Positions 1-10,000 of a DNA stretch of 64,000 nt are shown in pieces. Within the stretch, counting starts at the first letter, position 1; each line of letters starts with the position of its first letter. The notes under the pieces are model-generated. The model saw only the letters and a program-made list of their open reading frames with translations, ran no database searches and was not told the origin of the DNA. The position numbers were made by a program, and so were the translations under genes. This stretch comes from Catenovulum sp052056295 (lineage in GTDB: Bacteria; Pseudomonadota; Gammaproteobacteria; Enterobacterales; Alteromonadaceae): contig NZ_CP182493.1 in assembly GCF_052056295.1 (NCBI RefSeq), positions 62,001 through 126,000 of the forward strand, given 5' to 3'.

Positions 1-1202
1 CGTTCATTTTCAAAATGAGGCTGAAATTCAGCTAACGCATCTACACGTTTTTGTTGAATTTGTTCCATCACTGCTTGGTCTGCATCAGAAGCAAAACCAT
101 CGTATAGCGCAAAATCAGCATCAACCGGAGCATCAAATTCCATAGACTCATACACTTGCGTAAGCTTTTCGCGAATTACTGGATTTTGTTTAATAAATGC
201 CAGGTTATCTAAACACTGCTGTCTGTCTATTTTTAATCGCTCTGCATTTTCTGGTAACAAAGTTTTTGCTGTGGCGAGTACAGGGCATTTATTTAGATGA
301 ATCAGCTTAATAGGCAAACGCGATTCACCTTCAACAAATTCGCTGCTAGGTTTAAACATATTTTGTTTGATTTCATCAACCGACAAATTAACCAAAGGTT
401 TTGGATCTAACGCTAGATTTAGCACTATCACCGCATTATTGTTAGTTGGATGCCAAGCAATAGGGCAAATCCAAGTGCAACAACCATGCTCGGCTTTTAT
501 TTTTGATGAAACATGCATTAATGGCGTTAGGTTATTAATGTCTATTAACTCAGCCAATTTGCGTTTATTGCGCATTTCAAAAATATATTGATACAGCTTA
601 GGCTGTTTTTCTTTAATTAATCGCGCCATGGCAATGGTTGCCCGCACATCTGAAACTGCATCATGCGCATTTTCATGGGCTAAACCATTGGCTACGGTTA
701 AATCTTCTAACTTAAAGCTAGGCGAACCATCTTCTTTTTTCGGCCAGTTTATACCTTCAGGCCTAAGCGCGTAACAGGTTCTGACTAAATCTATAATATC
801 CCAACGGCTGTTACCGTTTTTCCACTCGCGCTCGTATGGGTTAAAAAAATTACGGTAAGCACTATAACGTGTTACTTCATCATCAAAGCGAATGGTATTG
901 TAACCAGCGCTACACGTATTTGGTTTAGACATTTCAGCTAACACTTTTTGCATAAACTGATGTTCACACACACCTTTACGCTCGACTATTTGCGGCGTGA
1001 TTTTTGTAATTAAACAAGCTTCAGGGTTAGGCAAATAATCCATTGGCAGTTTACAGAAATATTCTTTTGGCTCATCAATTTCGTTTAATTCTAAATCAGT
1101 GCGGATAGCAGCAAATTGCGATGGGTGATCTAGTTTAGGATTAGCCCCGAAAGTTTCATAATCGTGCCATAAAATGCTTGGCTGGTTGTTTTGCTTATTC
1201 AT
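1..1202 (-). CDS. sbcB: Exodeoxyribonuclease I (3' end beyond window)
   Basis: This gene encodes the single-strand-specific 3'-5' DNA exonuclease used in recombination and mismatch repair. The start is the ATG at 1202, reading MNKQNNQPSILWHDYETFG. D14 and E16 form the first acidic pair of the DEDD exonuclease fold, and the later HDAVSD segment is the third exonuclease motif. About 400 codons are present; family members are near 475 residues, so the C-terminal part lies outside the window. It is transcribed away from the RND efflux pair, and the 209-bp gap between them holds the efflux promoter. No frame break is visible. The assignment rests on read-through similarity to ExoI along the whole visible length. 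Confidence 0.93.
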   Translation of the reverse strand, partial: MNKQNNQPSILWHDYETFGANPKLDHPSQFAAIRTDLELNEIDEPKEYFCKLPMDYLPNPEACLITKITPQIVERKGVCEHQFMQKVLAEMSKPNTCSAGYNTIRFDDEVTRYSAYRNFFNPYEREWKNGNSRWDIIDLVRTCYALRPEGINWPKKEDGSPSFKLEDLTVANGLAHENAHDAVSDVRATIAMARLIKEKQPKLYQYIFEMRNKRKLAELIDINNLTPLMHVSSKIKAEHGCCTWICPIAWHPTNNNAVIVLNLALDPKPLVNLSVDEIKQNMFKPSSEFVEGESRLPIKLIHLNKCPVLATAKTLLPENAERLKIDRQQCLDNLAFIKQNPVIREKLTQVYESMEFDAPVDADFALYDGFASDADQAVMEQIQQKRVDALAEFQPHFENE

Positions 1203-1310
1203 CAATAATTATTTTGTTAGCCATTCGTTTAGTTAACCCAATTATCCCTGTCGATGGAGGGCGACGCAACCACCAATTCTGCTACTAACTTATTCTTATC
1301 TTGGGTTATT

Positions 1311-1347
1311 GGAGAAATAGGCAATAACTAAGGATTTTCCGGCAAAA
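1311..1347 (+). promoter_or_regulatory. Putative AraC-family operator upstream of RND efflux operon
   Basis: The 14-mer GGAGAAATAGGCAA lies at 1311-1324. A second GCAAAA half-site begins at 1342, 21 bp after the first GCAA. A -10-like TACAAT lies at 1367-1372 without a good -35 box, as expected of an activator-dependent promoter. Near-identical motifs in the same orientation occur upstream of the AraC-family gene (6694-6707) and of iorA (10573-10586), 81-90 bp before each start codon. The role as operator is inferred. Confidence 0.55.
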
Positions 1348-1411
1348 GCAAAGCGCATTCATTTCATACAATAGCCAGCAGGGTTTCAGCATATTTAAAT
1401 TTGAGGTTGAG

Positions 1412-2569
1412 ATGAAAATTGTAAACATTTCGCTTGCCATACTGGTATTCGGTGTCGCAGCTAGTTATTGGGGAATTAACTGCCATGCCAAAAGCAATTC
1501 CAATAGCTTAGCTGTTTCATCAGCTCCACCAACGACAGCTGTTGATGGGCTAATTTTACAGACTCAGTTGATAGATGAGGTGATGCAGGTATCTGGCCGT
1601 GTTGTTGCGTCTAAGTTTGCTGATATTCGACCACAAGTTGATGGAATAATTGTTCAGCGTTTATTCGAAGAAGGTCAGTATATAGAAAAAGGTACACAGT
1701 TATATCAAATCGACGATACCCAATACAAAGCTGGTTTAGCAATCGCTAAAGCTAACCTTGAGCATGCCAAAGCTGATTTTGCTTTGGCTGAAAGCCAAAT
1801 ACTGCGCTACAGCAATTTAATTAAACGAAATGCAATTAGTCAGCAAGATTTTGAAAACAGCCAAGCCGAACTACTTTTTAAAAAATCAGCGGTAGAAGTT
1901 GCTCGAGCTCAACTACAAATAGCCCAGCAACAGCTTGATTATACAAAAGTATATGCGCCTATTTCTGGCCATATTGGACGTTCTATGGTCACTGAAGGCA
2001 CATTGCTTAGCGTAAGTCAGCCTCAAATACTGACCACAATTACCCAGCTTAACCCTGCAGTTGTTGATTTACAGGAAAGCCGTAAAAAGTCATTTAAGTT
2101 ACAACAAACTTTATTAAAAGATAATCAACCTTTGGCTATGACGGTTCGTGCAGACACAGATTCGGGCAGTATTAGCAGTCAAGGGCAGGTAAAACTTGCA
2201 GAGCTGAGCATTCAACAAAGTACAGACACAGTTACTTTTCGTGGAGAAGTTGATAACAGCCACTTCTACTTTTTGCCCGGCACTTTCGTGACCGCACAAA
2301 TTAACTTGGGCCAGTTTAATGCCATTTTAATCCCACAAAAATCTGCGATGTTAAATAGTTTAGGCAATCTCCAGGTGTGGTTAATCAACAAAGACAATCA
2401 GGCTTTTCCGCATGAATTAAATGTGCGTATGAGCTATCAAGATTATTGGGTGGTCGATTCTGGCATAAATGCAGGTGATAAAATTATCATCAGTGGTTAT
2501 CAAAACTTAACGTCTGGCGACTTGGTCAAGCCAACTTTCATTAACGACCAATACGCGTTTAATTCTTAG
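1412..2569 (+). CDS. RND efflux periplasmic adaptor (membrane fusion protein)
   Basis: This is a periplasmic adaptor of the AcrA/MexE (HlyD-like) type that links an inner-membrane RND pump to an outer-membrane channel. The 385-residue product has an N-terminal hydrophobic export segment (about residues 5-22) with no convincing lipobox. A biotinyl-lipoyl half-motif follows (DIRPQVDGIIVQRLFEEGQY), then a coiled-coil hairpin (about 105-175), a beta-barrel part and a membrane-proximal domain. The partner pump starts 13 bp downstream, so the two form an operon. No outer-membrane factor gene is present here; a TolC encoded elsewhere is assumed. The promoter carries the motif shared with the AraC gene and the ior operon, which suggests control by that regulator. 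Confidence 0.92.
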   Translation: MKIVNISLAILVFGVAASYWGINCHAKSNSNSLAVSSAPPTTAVDGLILQTQLIDEVMQVSGRVVASKFADIRPQVDGIIVQRLFEEGQYIEKGTQLYQIDDTQYKAGLAIAKANLEHAKADFALAESQILRYSNLIKRNAISQQDFENSQAELLFKKSAVEVARAQLQIAQQQLDYTKVYAPISGHIGRSMVTEGTLLSVSQPQILTTITQLNPAVVDLQESRKKSFKLQQTLLKDNQPLAMTVRADTDSGSISSQGQVKLAELSIQQSTDTVTFRGEVDNSHFYFLPGTFVTAQINLGQFNAILIPQKSAMLNSLGNLQVWLINKDNQAFPHELNVRMSYQDYWVVDSGINAGDKIIISGYQNLTSGDLVKPTFINDQYAFNS

Positions 2570-2582
2570 TTGAGTAGATCAA

Positions 2583-5500
2583 ATGGCTAAATTTTTTATC
2601 GAACGTCCGGTTTTTGCTTGGGTGATTGCAATTTTAATTATGCTAATGGGTGTATTAGCACTGCAAAAATTGCCGGTTGAACAATACCCAAAAGTTGCAC
2701 CACCAACTGTGACTATTTCTGCTAATTATCCTGGCGCGTCAGCCCGCACAGTGCAAAGTTCAGTGACCCAGCTTATCGAACAAAGTTTAACTGGTATAGA
2801 TAATTTACGTTACTTTTCGTCAAGTAGCTCTGATGGTAGCGCGTCAATTACTTTAACTTTTGAACCAGAGGCTGATCCAGATACAGCTCAGGTGCAAACA
2901 CAAAATAAAATTCAGTCAGCAATTGCACAATTACCGCCGGAAGTACAAGCATTGGGTGTTAATGTCAGTAAAGCCAATAGCAGTTATTTGATGGTTATTG
3001 GTGTGTATTCGGAAGACGATTCTTTGACACAAACGGATGTTGGTGATTTAGCCAATAGGTTAATCCGCGAGCCTATTTCCCGCTTAAATGGTGTTGGCAA
3101 TGTAAACTTCTTTGGCAGCCAATATGCAATGCGAATTTGGCTTAATCCACAAAAGTTACACAGTTATGCACTCACGCCAGTGGATGTGGAAAATGCCATT
3201 CGAGCGCAAAATATTGATGTTTCGGCTGGTCAAATTGGTGGTATGCCAGCCACTGCTAACCAACAGATTAATGCGACTTTTACCGCACAAGCTAGGTTAG
3301 AGTCAGTTGAAGAGTTTGAAAGAATTATTATTCGGGTAAATGAAGATGGTTCGCAGCTTAGATTAGCCGATGTCGCTAGGGTTGAACGAGGAGCAGAATC
3401 TTACGATGTGTTGGTTCGTTATAAACGCAAACCCGCTGTGGGCATGGGCGTTAGTTTAGCCAGTGGTGCAAATGCGCTTGAAAGCTCAAAACTCATTAAA
3501 CAAACAGTCGCTAAAATAGCTAAAACTTTACCGCCAAACATAAAAGTAGTTTACCCACGGGATGCCACGCCTTTTATTCAGCTGTCTATTGAATCAGTAG
3601 TCAAAACTTTAATCGAAGCCGTTGTCTTAGTATTTTTTGTTATGTTGTTGTTTTTACAAAATTTGCGCGCCACGTTAATTCCGACTATTGCAGTGCCTGT
3701 TGTGTTACTCGGCACCTTTGCTGTGCTGAGTGTATTTGGCTACAGCATTAATGTTTTAACTATGTTTGCTATGGTGTTGGCAATTGGCCTGTTGGTGGAT
3801 GATGCCATTGTTGTAGTCGAAAATGTTGAGCGCATTATGCACGAAGAACATTTGCCAGCTAAACAAGCAACGATAAAATCTATGAGTCAAATTAGTAGTG
3901 CTTTGATTGGTATTGCGATTGTGCTGTCAACAGTGTTTGTTCCTATGGCATTTTTTAGTGGTGCTGCAGGGGTTATTTATCGACAGTTTTCCATCACTAT
4001 TATTACAGCAATGTCGTTATCTGTGTTGGTTGCAATGATCTTGTCGCCATCCTTATGCGCAAGTTTTTTAAAACCACAACAAAATACCGGTCTACACAAG
4101 TTAAAATTCTTTCGCGGTTTTAATTTCTATTTCGATAGAGTCAGAGAGAAATATCAAAACGCCACGCATTATATGCTGCGCAGAACATTACGTTTTGTTG
4201 GAATCTACGCTTTGTTGCTTGGCGGCTTAACTTATTTGTTTAGCGACTTACCTAAGTCATTCATTCCGAATGAAGACCAAGGCATTATGTATATGACGTT
4301 AAAAACCCCACAAAATGCGACAGCCAATCGAACATTAGAATCAGCGAAACAAATTGAAGATTATTTTTTAGATCAACAAGGCGATTTAGTTGAGCACATG
4401 TTTGCGGTCGTTGGTTTTAGTTTTGCTGGCTCAGCACAAAATGCTGGTATTGGTTTTGTCGGTTTAAAAGATTGGTCTGAACGTACCGAAAGCGAACAGA
4501 GTGTATTTGCGATAAACGATAGAGCGAGAGCAGCATTAAGTAAAATTAAAGATGCTAGTGTTTTTACCTTTTTCCCTCCACCCATTCGAGAATTGGGTAA
4601 TTCCTCGGGATTTAATTTTCAATTGGTTGATGCAAATGGCCAAGGCCAACAAAAGTTAGCTGAAGCGGTTAAACGTTTATTAGCTCTGGCGGCGAACGAT
4701 CACAAGTTAGTTGGGGTACGGCAAAATGGATTAAGTGATGTACCACAGTTTCAGTTGGACATTAACAGCGAAAAAGCCAGTGCACTTGGCATTGCTTTAA
4801 GTGATATCAATCAAACGTTGCAAATTGCATGGGGTGGCAAATACGTTAATAATTATCTCGACCGAGGCCGATTAAAACGTGTGTATTTACAAGCCGACAG
4901 CGAATTTAGAATGATGCCAGAGAATGTTGCAAACTGGCATGTGCGCAACCAACAGGGGCAAATGGTCTCGTTTGATGCTTTTTCGCAACCAAGTTGGCAG
5001 ATGGGCTCTCCTAAATTAGAACGCTTTAATGGCAACGCATCAATCAACTTTTTGGGCGCGCCAGCCACAGGTATTAGTTCTGGTGAGGCAATGGAACAAG
5101 TTGAAAAGTTGGTTGCTCAGCTAGAAGGAGGTTATCAAGTTGCATGGTACGGTATTTCTTATGAAGAGCAGCAAACTGGTGGTCAAGCTGTACTCTTGTA
5201 TTTGCTCTCTATCCTAATGGTGTTTTTGGCGTTGGCGGCACTATACGAAAGCTGGCGCGTGCCTTTGTCAGTGTTATTTATTATTCCCTTGGGTATTTTA
5301 GGTACTATTATCGCCGCTTGGTTATTTAACTTATCGAACGATGTGTATTTGCAGGTCGCTTTGTTAACAACGGTTGGTTTAGCTGCAAAAAATGCAATTT
5401 TAATTGTCGAATTTGCCAAATCTCAAGTTGACTCAGGTCAACATAAATTAACCGAAGCGATAGCGCTGGCAGCAAAACAAAGGTTCCGGCCGATTATTAT

Positions 5501-5699
5501 GACCTCACTTGCTTTTACTATGGGAGTTTTACCTTTAGCTATTTCCAGCGGAGCAGGGGCTGCCAGTCAAAACGCGATAGGGATTAGTGTGATTGGTGGC
5601 ATGATCACAGCAACAGGTTTAACTATTCTGTTCGTTCCACTCTTTTATGTATTAATTGAAAACTTTAATTCAATGCGCAACAAGCTAAAGTCAAACTAA
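2583..5699 (+). CDS. RND efflux pump, inner-membrane permease (HAE1 type)
   Basis: This is a proton-driven drug/metabolite exporter of the AcrB/MexF class. At 1038 residues it has the standard length. The N-terminus MAKFFIERPVFAWVIAI is typical, and the TM4 region contains the proton-relay pair of aspartates (GLLVDDAIVVVENVER). Two large periplasmic loops and twelve membrane segments in two halves can be followed; the second half has GLAAKNAILIVEFAK. It follows the adaptor by 13 bp. Its stop codon overlaps the stop of the convergent AraC-family gene by 4 bp (5696-5699). The substrate cannot be read from sequence. The shared operator with an aldehyde-oxidoreductase-like operon makes a reactive small molecule a reasonable guess. 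Confidence 0.94.
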   Translation: MAKFFIERPVFAWVIAILIMLMGVLALQKLPVEQYPKVAPPTVTISANYPGASARTVQSSVTQLIEQSLTGIDNLRYFSSSSSDGSASITLTFEPEADPDTAQVQTQNKIQSAIAQLPPEVQALGVNVSKANSSYLMVIGVYSEDDSLTQTDVGDLANRLIREPISRLNGVGNVNFFGSQYAMRIWLNPQKLHSYALTPVDVENAIRAQNIDVSAGQIGGMPATANQQINATFTAQARLESVEEFERIIIRVNEDGSQLRLADVARVERGAESYDVLVRYKRKPAVGMGVSLASGANALESSKLIKQTVAKIAKTLPPNIKVVYPRDATPFIQLSIESVVKTLIEAVVLVFFVMLLFLQNLRATLIPTIAVPVVLLGTFAVLSVFGYSINVLTMFAMVLAIGLLVDDAIVVVENVERIMHEEHLPAKQATIKSMSQISSALIGIAIVLSTVFVPMAFFSGAAGVIYRQFSITIITAMSLSVLVAMILSPSLCASFLKPQQNTGLHKLKFFRGFNFYFDRVREKYQNATHYMLRRTLRFVGIYALLLGGLTYLFSDLPKSFIPNEDQGIMYMTLKTPQNATANRTLESAKQIEDYFLDQQGDLVEHMFAVVGFSFAGSAQNAGIGFVGLKDWSERTESEQSVFAINDRARAALSKIKDASVFTFFPPPIRELGNSSGFNFQLVDANGQGQQKLAEAVKRLLALAANDHKLVGVRQNGLSDVPQFQLDINSEKASALGIALSDINQTLQIAWGGKYVNNYLDRGRLKRVYLQADSEFRMMPENVANWHVRNQQGQMVSFDAFSQPSWQMGSPKLERFNGNASINFLGAPATGISSGEAMEQVEKLVAQLEGGYQVAWYGISYEEQQTGGQAVLLYLLSILMVFLALAALYESWRVPLSVLFIIPLGILGTIIAAWLFNLSNDVYLQVALLTTVGLAAKNAILIVEFAKSQVDSGQHKLTEAIALAAKQRFRPIIMTSLAFTMGVLPLAISSGAGAASQNAIGISVIGGMITATGLTILFVPLFYVLIENFNSMRNKLKSN

Positions 5700-6613
5700 G
5701 CGATACGTTGTTGACTGCGAATGTTGGCAACGTCTTTACTCGGTGATATGCCAAAATAACGTGAGTACTCGCGACTAAATTGCGAAACGCTCGCATAGCC
5801 AACCATAGAGCTTGCGGTATTCACATCTAACATTTTGTTGAGCATGATATAACGCGCTTCTTGCAGTCGAATGCTTTTTTGAAACTGCAGTGGGCTCATC
5901 GAAGTAACTTGTTTAAAATGTTGGAAAAATGACGATGGGCTCATATTCGATTTATGCGCTAATTCGTCAACTTTAAGTGGATCAGGGTAGTGGTTTCTTA
6001 GCCAGTTTATCGCCTTAGATATTTTGTATATATTTGAGTTTTCCGCACCTATTTGCGCAATTTGTCCACCTATTGGGCTAGTTAACAGCCGTAGTAACAT
6101 CTCTTCAATAATCAAAGGGCTGATTAGTGGTGCTTTGTCACTTTGTTCATGCAACTTAACTAATTTAATTGCACAGTCGACTAATTCTTTATCATTGTCG
6201 CTAATATAAATAGCTTGGGTTTGGTTAACTTGTGGAATGCCATTTGGAAATACTTTTAGCGACAGTTCTGATAATTGTTGCGAGTCAATTTCCATTACAA
6301 AGCATAAATAAGGCTCTAACACATTGGCCCGAATGATATTCGAAGCAACCGGCGCTTCAGCCGAATAAATGGCTATTTGGCTAGCATCGTATTCGTAGAT
6401 ACTTTCACCCAACATAACGCGTTTTGCGCCTTGCGCTACAATGCAAATACCTCGTCTACTGGCAACTCGAATAGATTCTTTATTGGTTTTTGACGACTTA
6501 ACTAAATAGCAGTTAGGAATATTTAACGCTGTTTTGCCGTCCTGCGGGAGCTGCTTTTTTAATAACTCAGCTAATTCGCTTAAAGAGGAGGCAAGACCTG
6601 GCGAGATAGGCAT
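5696..6613 (-). CDS. AraC-family transcriptional regulator (AraC_N/YqhC-like)
   Basis: This 305-residue regulator has an N-terminal cupin-like sensor region of the AraC_N type (about 25-180) and a C-terminal double helix-turn-helix (about 195-295, with KVDELAHKSNMSPSSFFQHF and VGYASVSQFSREYSRYFGIS). The best-known relative, E. coli YqhC, responds to aldehydes. It lies between the efflux pair, with which it converges (4-bp stop overlap), and the molybdenum hydroxylase operon, from which it is separated by 105 bp with its own promoter motif. A 14-bp sequence common to its promoter and both neighbours suggests autoregulation and control of both operons. That regulatory link is inference; the family assignment is firm. 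Confidence 0.9.
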   Translation of the reverse strand: MPISPGLASSLSELAELLKKQLPQDGKTALNIPNCYLVKSSKTNKESIRVASRRGICIVAQGAKRVMLGESIYEYDASQIAIYSAEAPVASNIIRANVLEPYLCFVMEIDSQQLSELSLKVFPNGIPQVNQTQAIYISDNDKELVDCAIKLVKLHEQSDKAPLISPLIIEEMLLRLLTSPIGGQIAQIGAENSNIYKISKAINWLRNHYPDPLKVDELAHKSNMSPSSFFQHFKQVTSMSPLQFQKSIRLQEARYIMLNKMLDVNTASSMVGYASVSQFSREYSRYFGISPSKDVANIRSQQRIA

Positions 6614-6672
6614 GTTGTTTATTCCAAATAAATAAAGACTGCTTTAAGTATATTAGAAGCTAAACATTTTAA

Positions 6673-6707
6673 TTGTGTAATTCTCTATGTTTTTTGCCTA
6701 TTCCTCC
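6673..6707 (-). promoter_or_regulatory. Putative AraC-family operator upstream of the regulator gene
   Basis: On the minus strand GGAGGAATAGGCAA covers 6694-6707, and a weaker second half-site (ACAA) sits 21 bp downstream at 6673-6676. A -10-like TAATAT lies at 6650-6655. The arrangement matches the sites upstream of the RND operon and iorA, which suggests autoregulation. Confidence 0.5.
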
Positions 6708-6718
6708 ATTTACTCAAG

Positions 6719-7789
6719 TCACATGACCAGTTGCAGGTGATTGATTGCCTTTGCATCAGAGTTACATTGGTTAAGCGGTAGGGCACTTTTTTGATGTAAT
6801 ACACAATGACACTGAGCAATAATTGACAGCGCAATGCTTTCAGGTAACTGGCCACCAATATCTAATCCAATCGGCGAACACAGCTCAACAGGTAAATCTG
6901 ATAGTGTTAGCTTCGCTTGTTTTAGCACTTTATCTCGACGATTAATCGGGCCTAATAGTCCAATAAATTCAGCTTGGCAATTTGGCAGTGTCTGTAATAC
7001 TTCAGCATCCAATTTTACATTGTGTGTCATAACAACTACTGCATTTACTTGTTGCTCATTTATATAATCATTCAGTTTATTTGCCGGATATTTAAGTAAA
7101 TTGTCTGCCGCGGAAAAATACTCGGCTCGAGCATTTGCCGGGCGAGGGTCCCAAACTGTCACGCGCCAACCGAGTTGTTTCGCTATGCTAGCTACGGGTC
7201 GTGCATCTATTCCTCCGCCAGCAATTAAAATATGTATAGGAGGCTGAATATCCGTGATTAACCAAGTTTGATTATCTTTTTGACGGCAACGAGCAAATTG
7301 GTTTCTATCTAATGATTTATGTTGGTTGCTCAATTCAGTAGGAACAAAATAGCCATCAAGTGAAAATTGGTTATCTGCGCTTGGAATTAATTGATGATAT
7401 TGACCGGCCTGATGTTTAATTAAAGCTTGATAAACTTTATCCAGCTGCAAATAAGCATTGTTAGACGAAATTGGCTGGAGCATTAATTCAACAATACCAC
7501 CACAGCCGATACCTAGCTGAAACGCCATATCATCTTCATCTGTGCCGTCGTAGGTCAGTAACTTAGGCTGTTGGCTGAGCATTACTTGTCGAGCATGCCG
7601 CGAAATATCAGATTCTAAACAGCCGCCACTTAACATACCGAGTTGCTGGCCATCACTGCTAAACAGCATCATAGCGCCGGCTTTGCGATAAGCAGGCCCT
7701 TTAGTTTGATAAATGGTTCCTAGCACCCAAGCAACAGAGTCTTTTTGAGAATACCATGTCGCTAACAATGTATTTAAAGCATTTGCCAT
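6719..7789 (-). CDS. XdhC/CoxI-family molybdenum-enzyme maturation factor
   Basis: XdhC-family proteins bind the molybdenum cofactor, support its sulfuration and insert it into xanthine dehydrogenase-type hydroxylases. The 356-residue product has the N-terminal XdhC/CoxI part (GMLSGGCLESDISRHA, the usual SGGCxE motif) and a C-terminal Rossmann-like domain (ILIAGGGIDARPVASIAKQL). The start at 7789 has a GAGAGG ribosome-binding site. It follows the large subunit gene by 13 bp and is the last gene of the iorA-iorB-xdhC operon, so its client is almost certainly the product of that operon. Confidence 0.9.
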   Translation of the reverse strand: MANALNTLLATWYSQKDSVAWVLGTIYQTKGPAYRKAGAMMLFSSDGQQLGMLSGGCLESDISRHARQVMLSQQPKLLTYDGTDEDDMAFQLGIGCGGIVELMLQPISSNNAYLQLDKVYQALIKHQAGQYHQLIPSADNQFSLDGYFVPTELSNQHKSLDRNQFARCRQKDNQTWLITDIQPPIHILIAGGGIDARPVASIAKQLGWRVTVWDPRPANARAEYFSAADNLLKYPANKLNDYINEQQVNAVVVMTHNVKLDAEVLQTLPNCQAEFIGLLGPINRRDKVLKQAKLTLSDLPVELCSPIGLDIGGQLPESIALSIIAQCHCVLHQKSALPLNQCNSDAKAINHLQLVM

Positions 7790-7802
7790 ATCAACCTCTC
7801 AT

Positions 7803-9989
7803 TTATACTTTGATTGGCAATTGGTAATACCTTTTAGCGGTCGCATTGGCTAAAGCGTTAGCAACCGCAGGTGCAATAGGTGGTACACCCGGTTCACCAA
7901 CACCTGTTGGTGGCTCTGCAGACGGCATAATATGCACTTCAATTTCAGGCATTTGATTGATGCGCAGCACCTGATAATTGTGAAAGTTTGATTCAACCAC
8001 TTCCCCTTGCTCAATGTTAATCGCGCTCATTAAAGTAGGGGATAAACCAAAACCTATACCACCTTCCATTTGGGCTCGTATGATATCTGGATTAATAGCA
8101 ACACCACAATCAACCGCACAAACTACTTTCTCAACTTTAAATTGCCCGCTGGTATTAACTGACACATCCACAACTTGCGCGACATAACTGTTAAAAGATT
8201 CGTGCACTGCTATGCCTCGGCCCCAATTCTTTGGCATTTTTTTGCCCCAGTTGGCTTTAGTTGCAGCTAATTCTAATACGCCTTTTAACCTTGGATGGTC
8301 GGCCAATAGTTTGCGTCTAACTTGATATGGATCTTGTCCAGCTTTGGCGGCTAATTCATCAATAAAGGTTTCGACCGCATAAGCTGTATGGGTACTGCCA
8401 ACAGAGCGCCACCACAGCACAGGTATGCCTTGGGCAACTGTGGTTGATTCTATTTTTACATTGGGAATTGCATAAGGAATATTAGATGCACCTTCAACTG
8501 AAGTAGCATCTATGCCATTTTTGACCATGCCTTGTTCAAATATGGTGCCAGTGACAATAGATTGGCCAACTATGTGCTGCTGCCACGCACTAATATTGCC
8601 GTCTTTATCTAATGCACCGGTTAGCTTGTGTACATAAGCAGGGCGGAAATAACCTGCTCGCATATCATCTTCGCGACTCCACACTAGCTTTACAGCTGTG
8701 CCTTTGACTAAACGGGCAATTTCAACCGCTTCAATTAAATAATCTGATTTAGGGTTAGCCCGTCTGCCAAAACTGCCGCCAGCAAATAACATATGTATTT
8801 TAACTTTGTCGGTTGGCAAGTTAAGAGTCTTGGCTATATTCATTTGGTCGATAGTTTGAAATTGTTCGCCATTCCATATTTCGCAACTGCTGTTATTTAC
8901 TAATGCAACACAATTCATCGGCTCCATAGCTGCGTGGGCGAGGTAAGGGAACTCATAAGTGGCTTCAAGCACAGTTTCGGCATTGGCTAAACTCTTTGTT
9001 AGATTGCCTTGCTCACGTGCGACTAATCCTGGTTTTGCCGCGACTTTTTTATATTCGGCCATGATTTGTGTCGAACTGCCGGTATAAGCATTACTGTGAT
9101 CCCAAATTACTTTGAGCTTGTCGCGTGCGCTTTTGGCGCTCCAATAATCAGTTGCTAAAACTGCAATGCCAGTTGGAATTTGCACCACTTTAACCACACC
9201 AGGGCTGCTTTTGCAGGCACTAGCATCAAACGATTTTATTGTGCTGCCAAACTTGGGTGGGTGTAAAACCATAGCGGTTAACATGCCATCAAATTGAATA
9301 TCTTGGGTGAAAATGGCTGTGCCATTGGTTTTGCCCGTGTCTTTGCGCGATAAATTTTGTTTGCCAATGAGTTTAAAATCTTTTGGGTCTTTTAGTTTTA
9401 TTTGACTTTCATCAGGCATAGGCAAAGTTGCTGCTATGCTCGCGAGTTCGCCAAACGGGGCTTGTTTGCCCGATTTGGCGTGTTTAACTATACCTTTTTC
9501 AACTTCAATTTGTTGTATTGGCACTTGCCATAATTGTGCTGCGGCTTGTCGTAACATGGTTTTGGCTGTTGCACCGGCCATCCGCATTTGTTGGTATGAA
9601 TTGGCAATCGCTGAACTGCCGCCAGTACCTTGCATCGGGCCCCAAAACAGATTGTTGTATTTTTTACTGTCGGTGGCAGCCGCTTCTGAGCGAATTTGTG
9701 ACCAATCCGCTTCTAATTCTTCAGCGACCAATGTAGCCAAACCGGTAAAGGTGCCTTGGCCCATTTCTATGTGTTTGATATAAACAGTCACAGTATTATC
9801 AAGATTTATTCGCACAAAGGCGTTTGCAGTAAAAGCTTGAGGTTGACTGCTTGTTTGCTGGGTTTCAGCAAATGAGAGTGGGCTATGCAGAGCAATTGTT
9901 AAACCTGCACCTAATCCGCCCATCACTTTTAAAAATTGGCGACGGTCATTAACTGGTGTTGTGAATGTTTGATTGATGAGTCTGCGCAT
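7803..9989 (-). CDS. iorB: Molybdopterin-binding large subunit, isoquinoline 1-oxidoreductase/aldehyde oxidase family
   Basis: This is the catalytic molybdenum subunit of a periplasmic xanthine-dehydrogenase-family hydroxylase. The 728-residue product begins with a Tat signal (DRRQFLKVMGGLGAG, about residues 16-30), so it is exported folded with its cofactors. Cofactor-binding segments are visible (HIEMGQGTFTGLATLVAEEL, GGSFGRRANPKSDY), and the C-terminus has GVGEPGVPPIAPAVANAL, with the family's catalytic glutamate in the GEPG turn. The small [2Fe-2S] subunit is 11 bp upstream and the XdhC factor 13 bp downstream. The true substrate (N-heterocycle or aldehyde) cannot be told. Many relatives have a third cytochrome c subunit, which is absent from this operon. 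Confidence 0.9.
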   Translation of the reverse strand: MRRLINQTFTTPVNDRRQFLKVMGGLGAGLTIALHSPLSFAETQQTSSQPQAFTANAFVRINLDNTVTVYIKHIEMGQGTFTGLATLVAEELEADWSQIRSEAAATDSKKYNNLFWGPMQGTGGSSAIANSYQQMRMAGATAKTMLRQAAAQLWQVPIQQIEVEKGIVKHAKSGKQAPFGELASIAATLPMPDESQIKLKDPKDFKLIGKQNLSRKDTGKTNGTAIFTQDIQFDGMLTAMVLHPPKFGSTIKSFDASACKSSPGVVKVVQIPTGIAVLATDYWSAKSARDKLKVIWDHSNAYTGSSTQIMAEYKKVAAKPGLVAREQGNLTKSLANAETVLEATYEFPYLAHAAMEPMNCVALVNNSSCEIWNGEQFQTIDQMNIAKTLNLPTDKVKIHMLFAGGSFGRRANPKSDYLIEAVEIARLVKGTAVKLVWSREDDMRAGYFRPAYVHKLTGALDKDGNISAWQQHIVGQSIVTGTIFEQGMVKNGIDATSVEGASNIPYAIPNVKIESTTVAQGIPVLWWRSVGSTHTAYAVETFIDELAAKAGQDPYQVRRKLLADHPRLKGVLELAATKANWGKKMPKNWGRGIAVHESFNSYVAQVVDVSVNTSGQFKVEKVVCAVDCGVAINPDIIRAQMEGGIGFGLSPTLMSAINIEQGEVVESNFHNYQVLRINQMPEIEVHIMPSAEPPTGVGEPGVPPIAPAVANALANATAKRYYQLPIKV

Positions 9990-10000
9990 ATTAAATATCC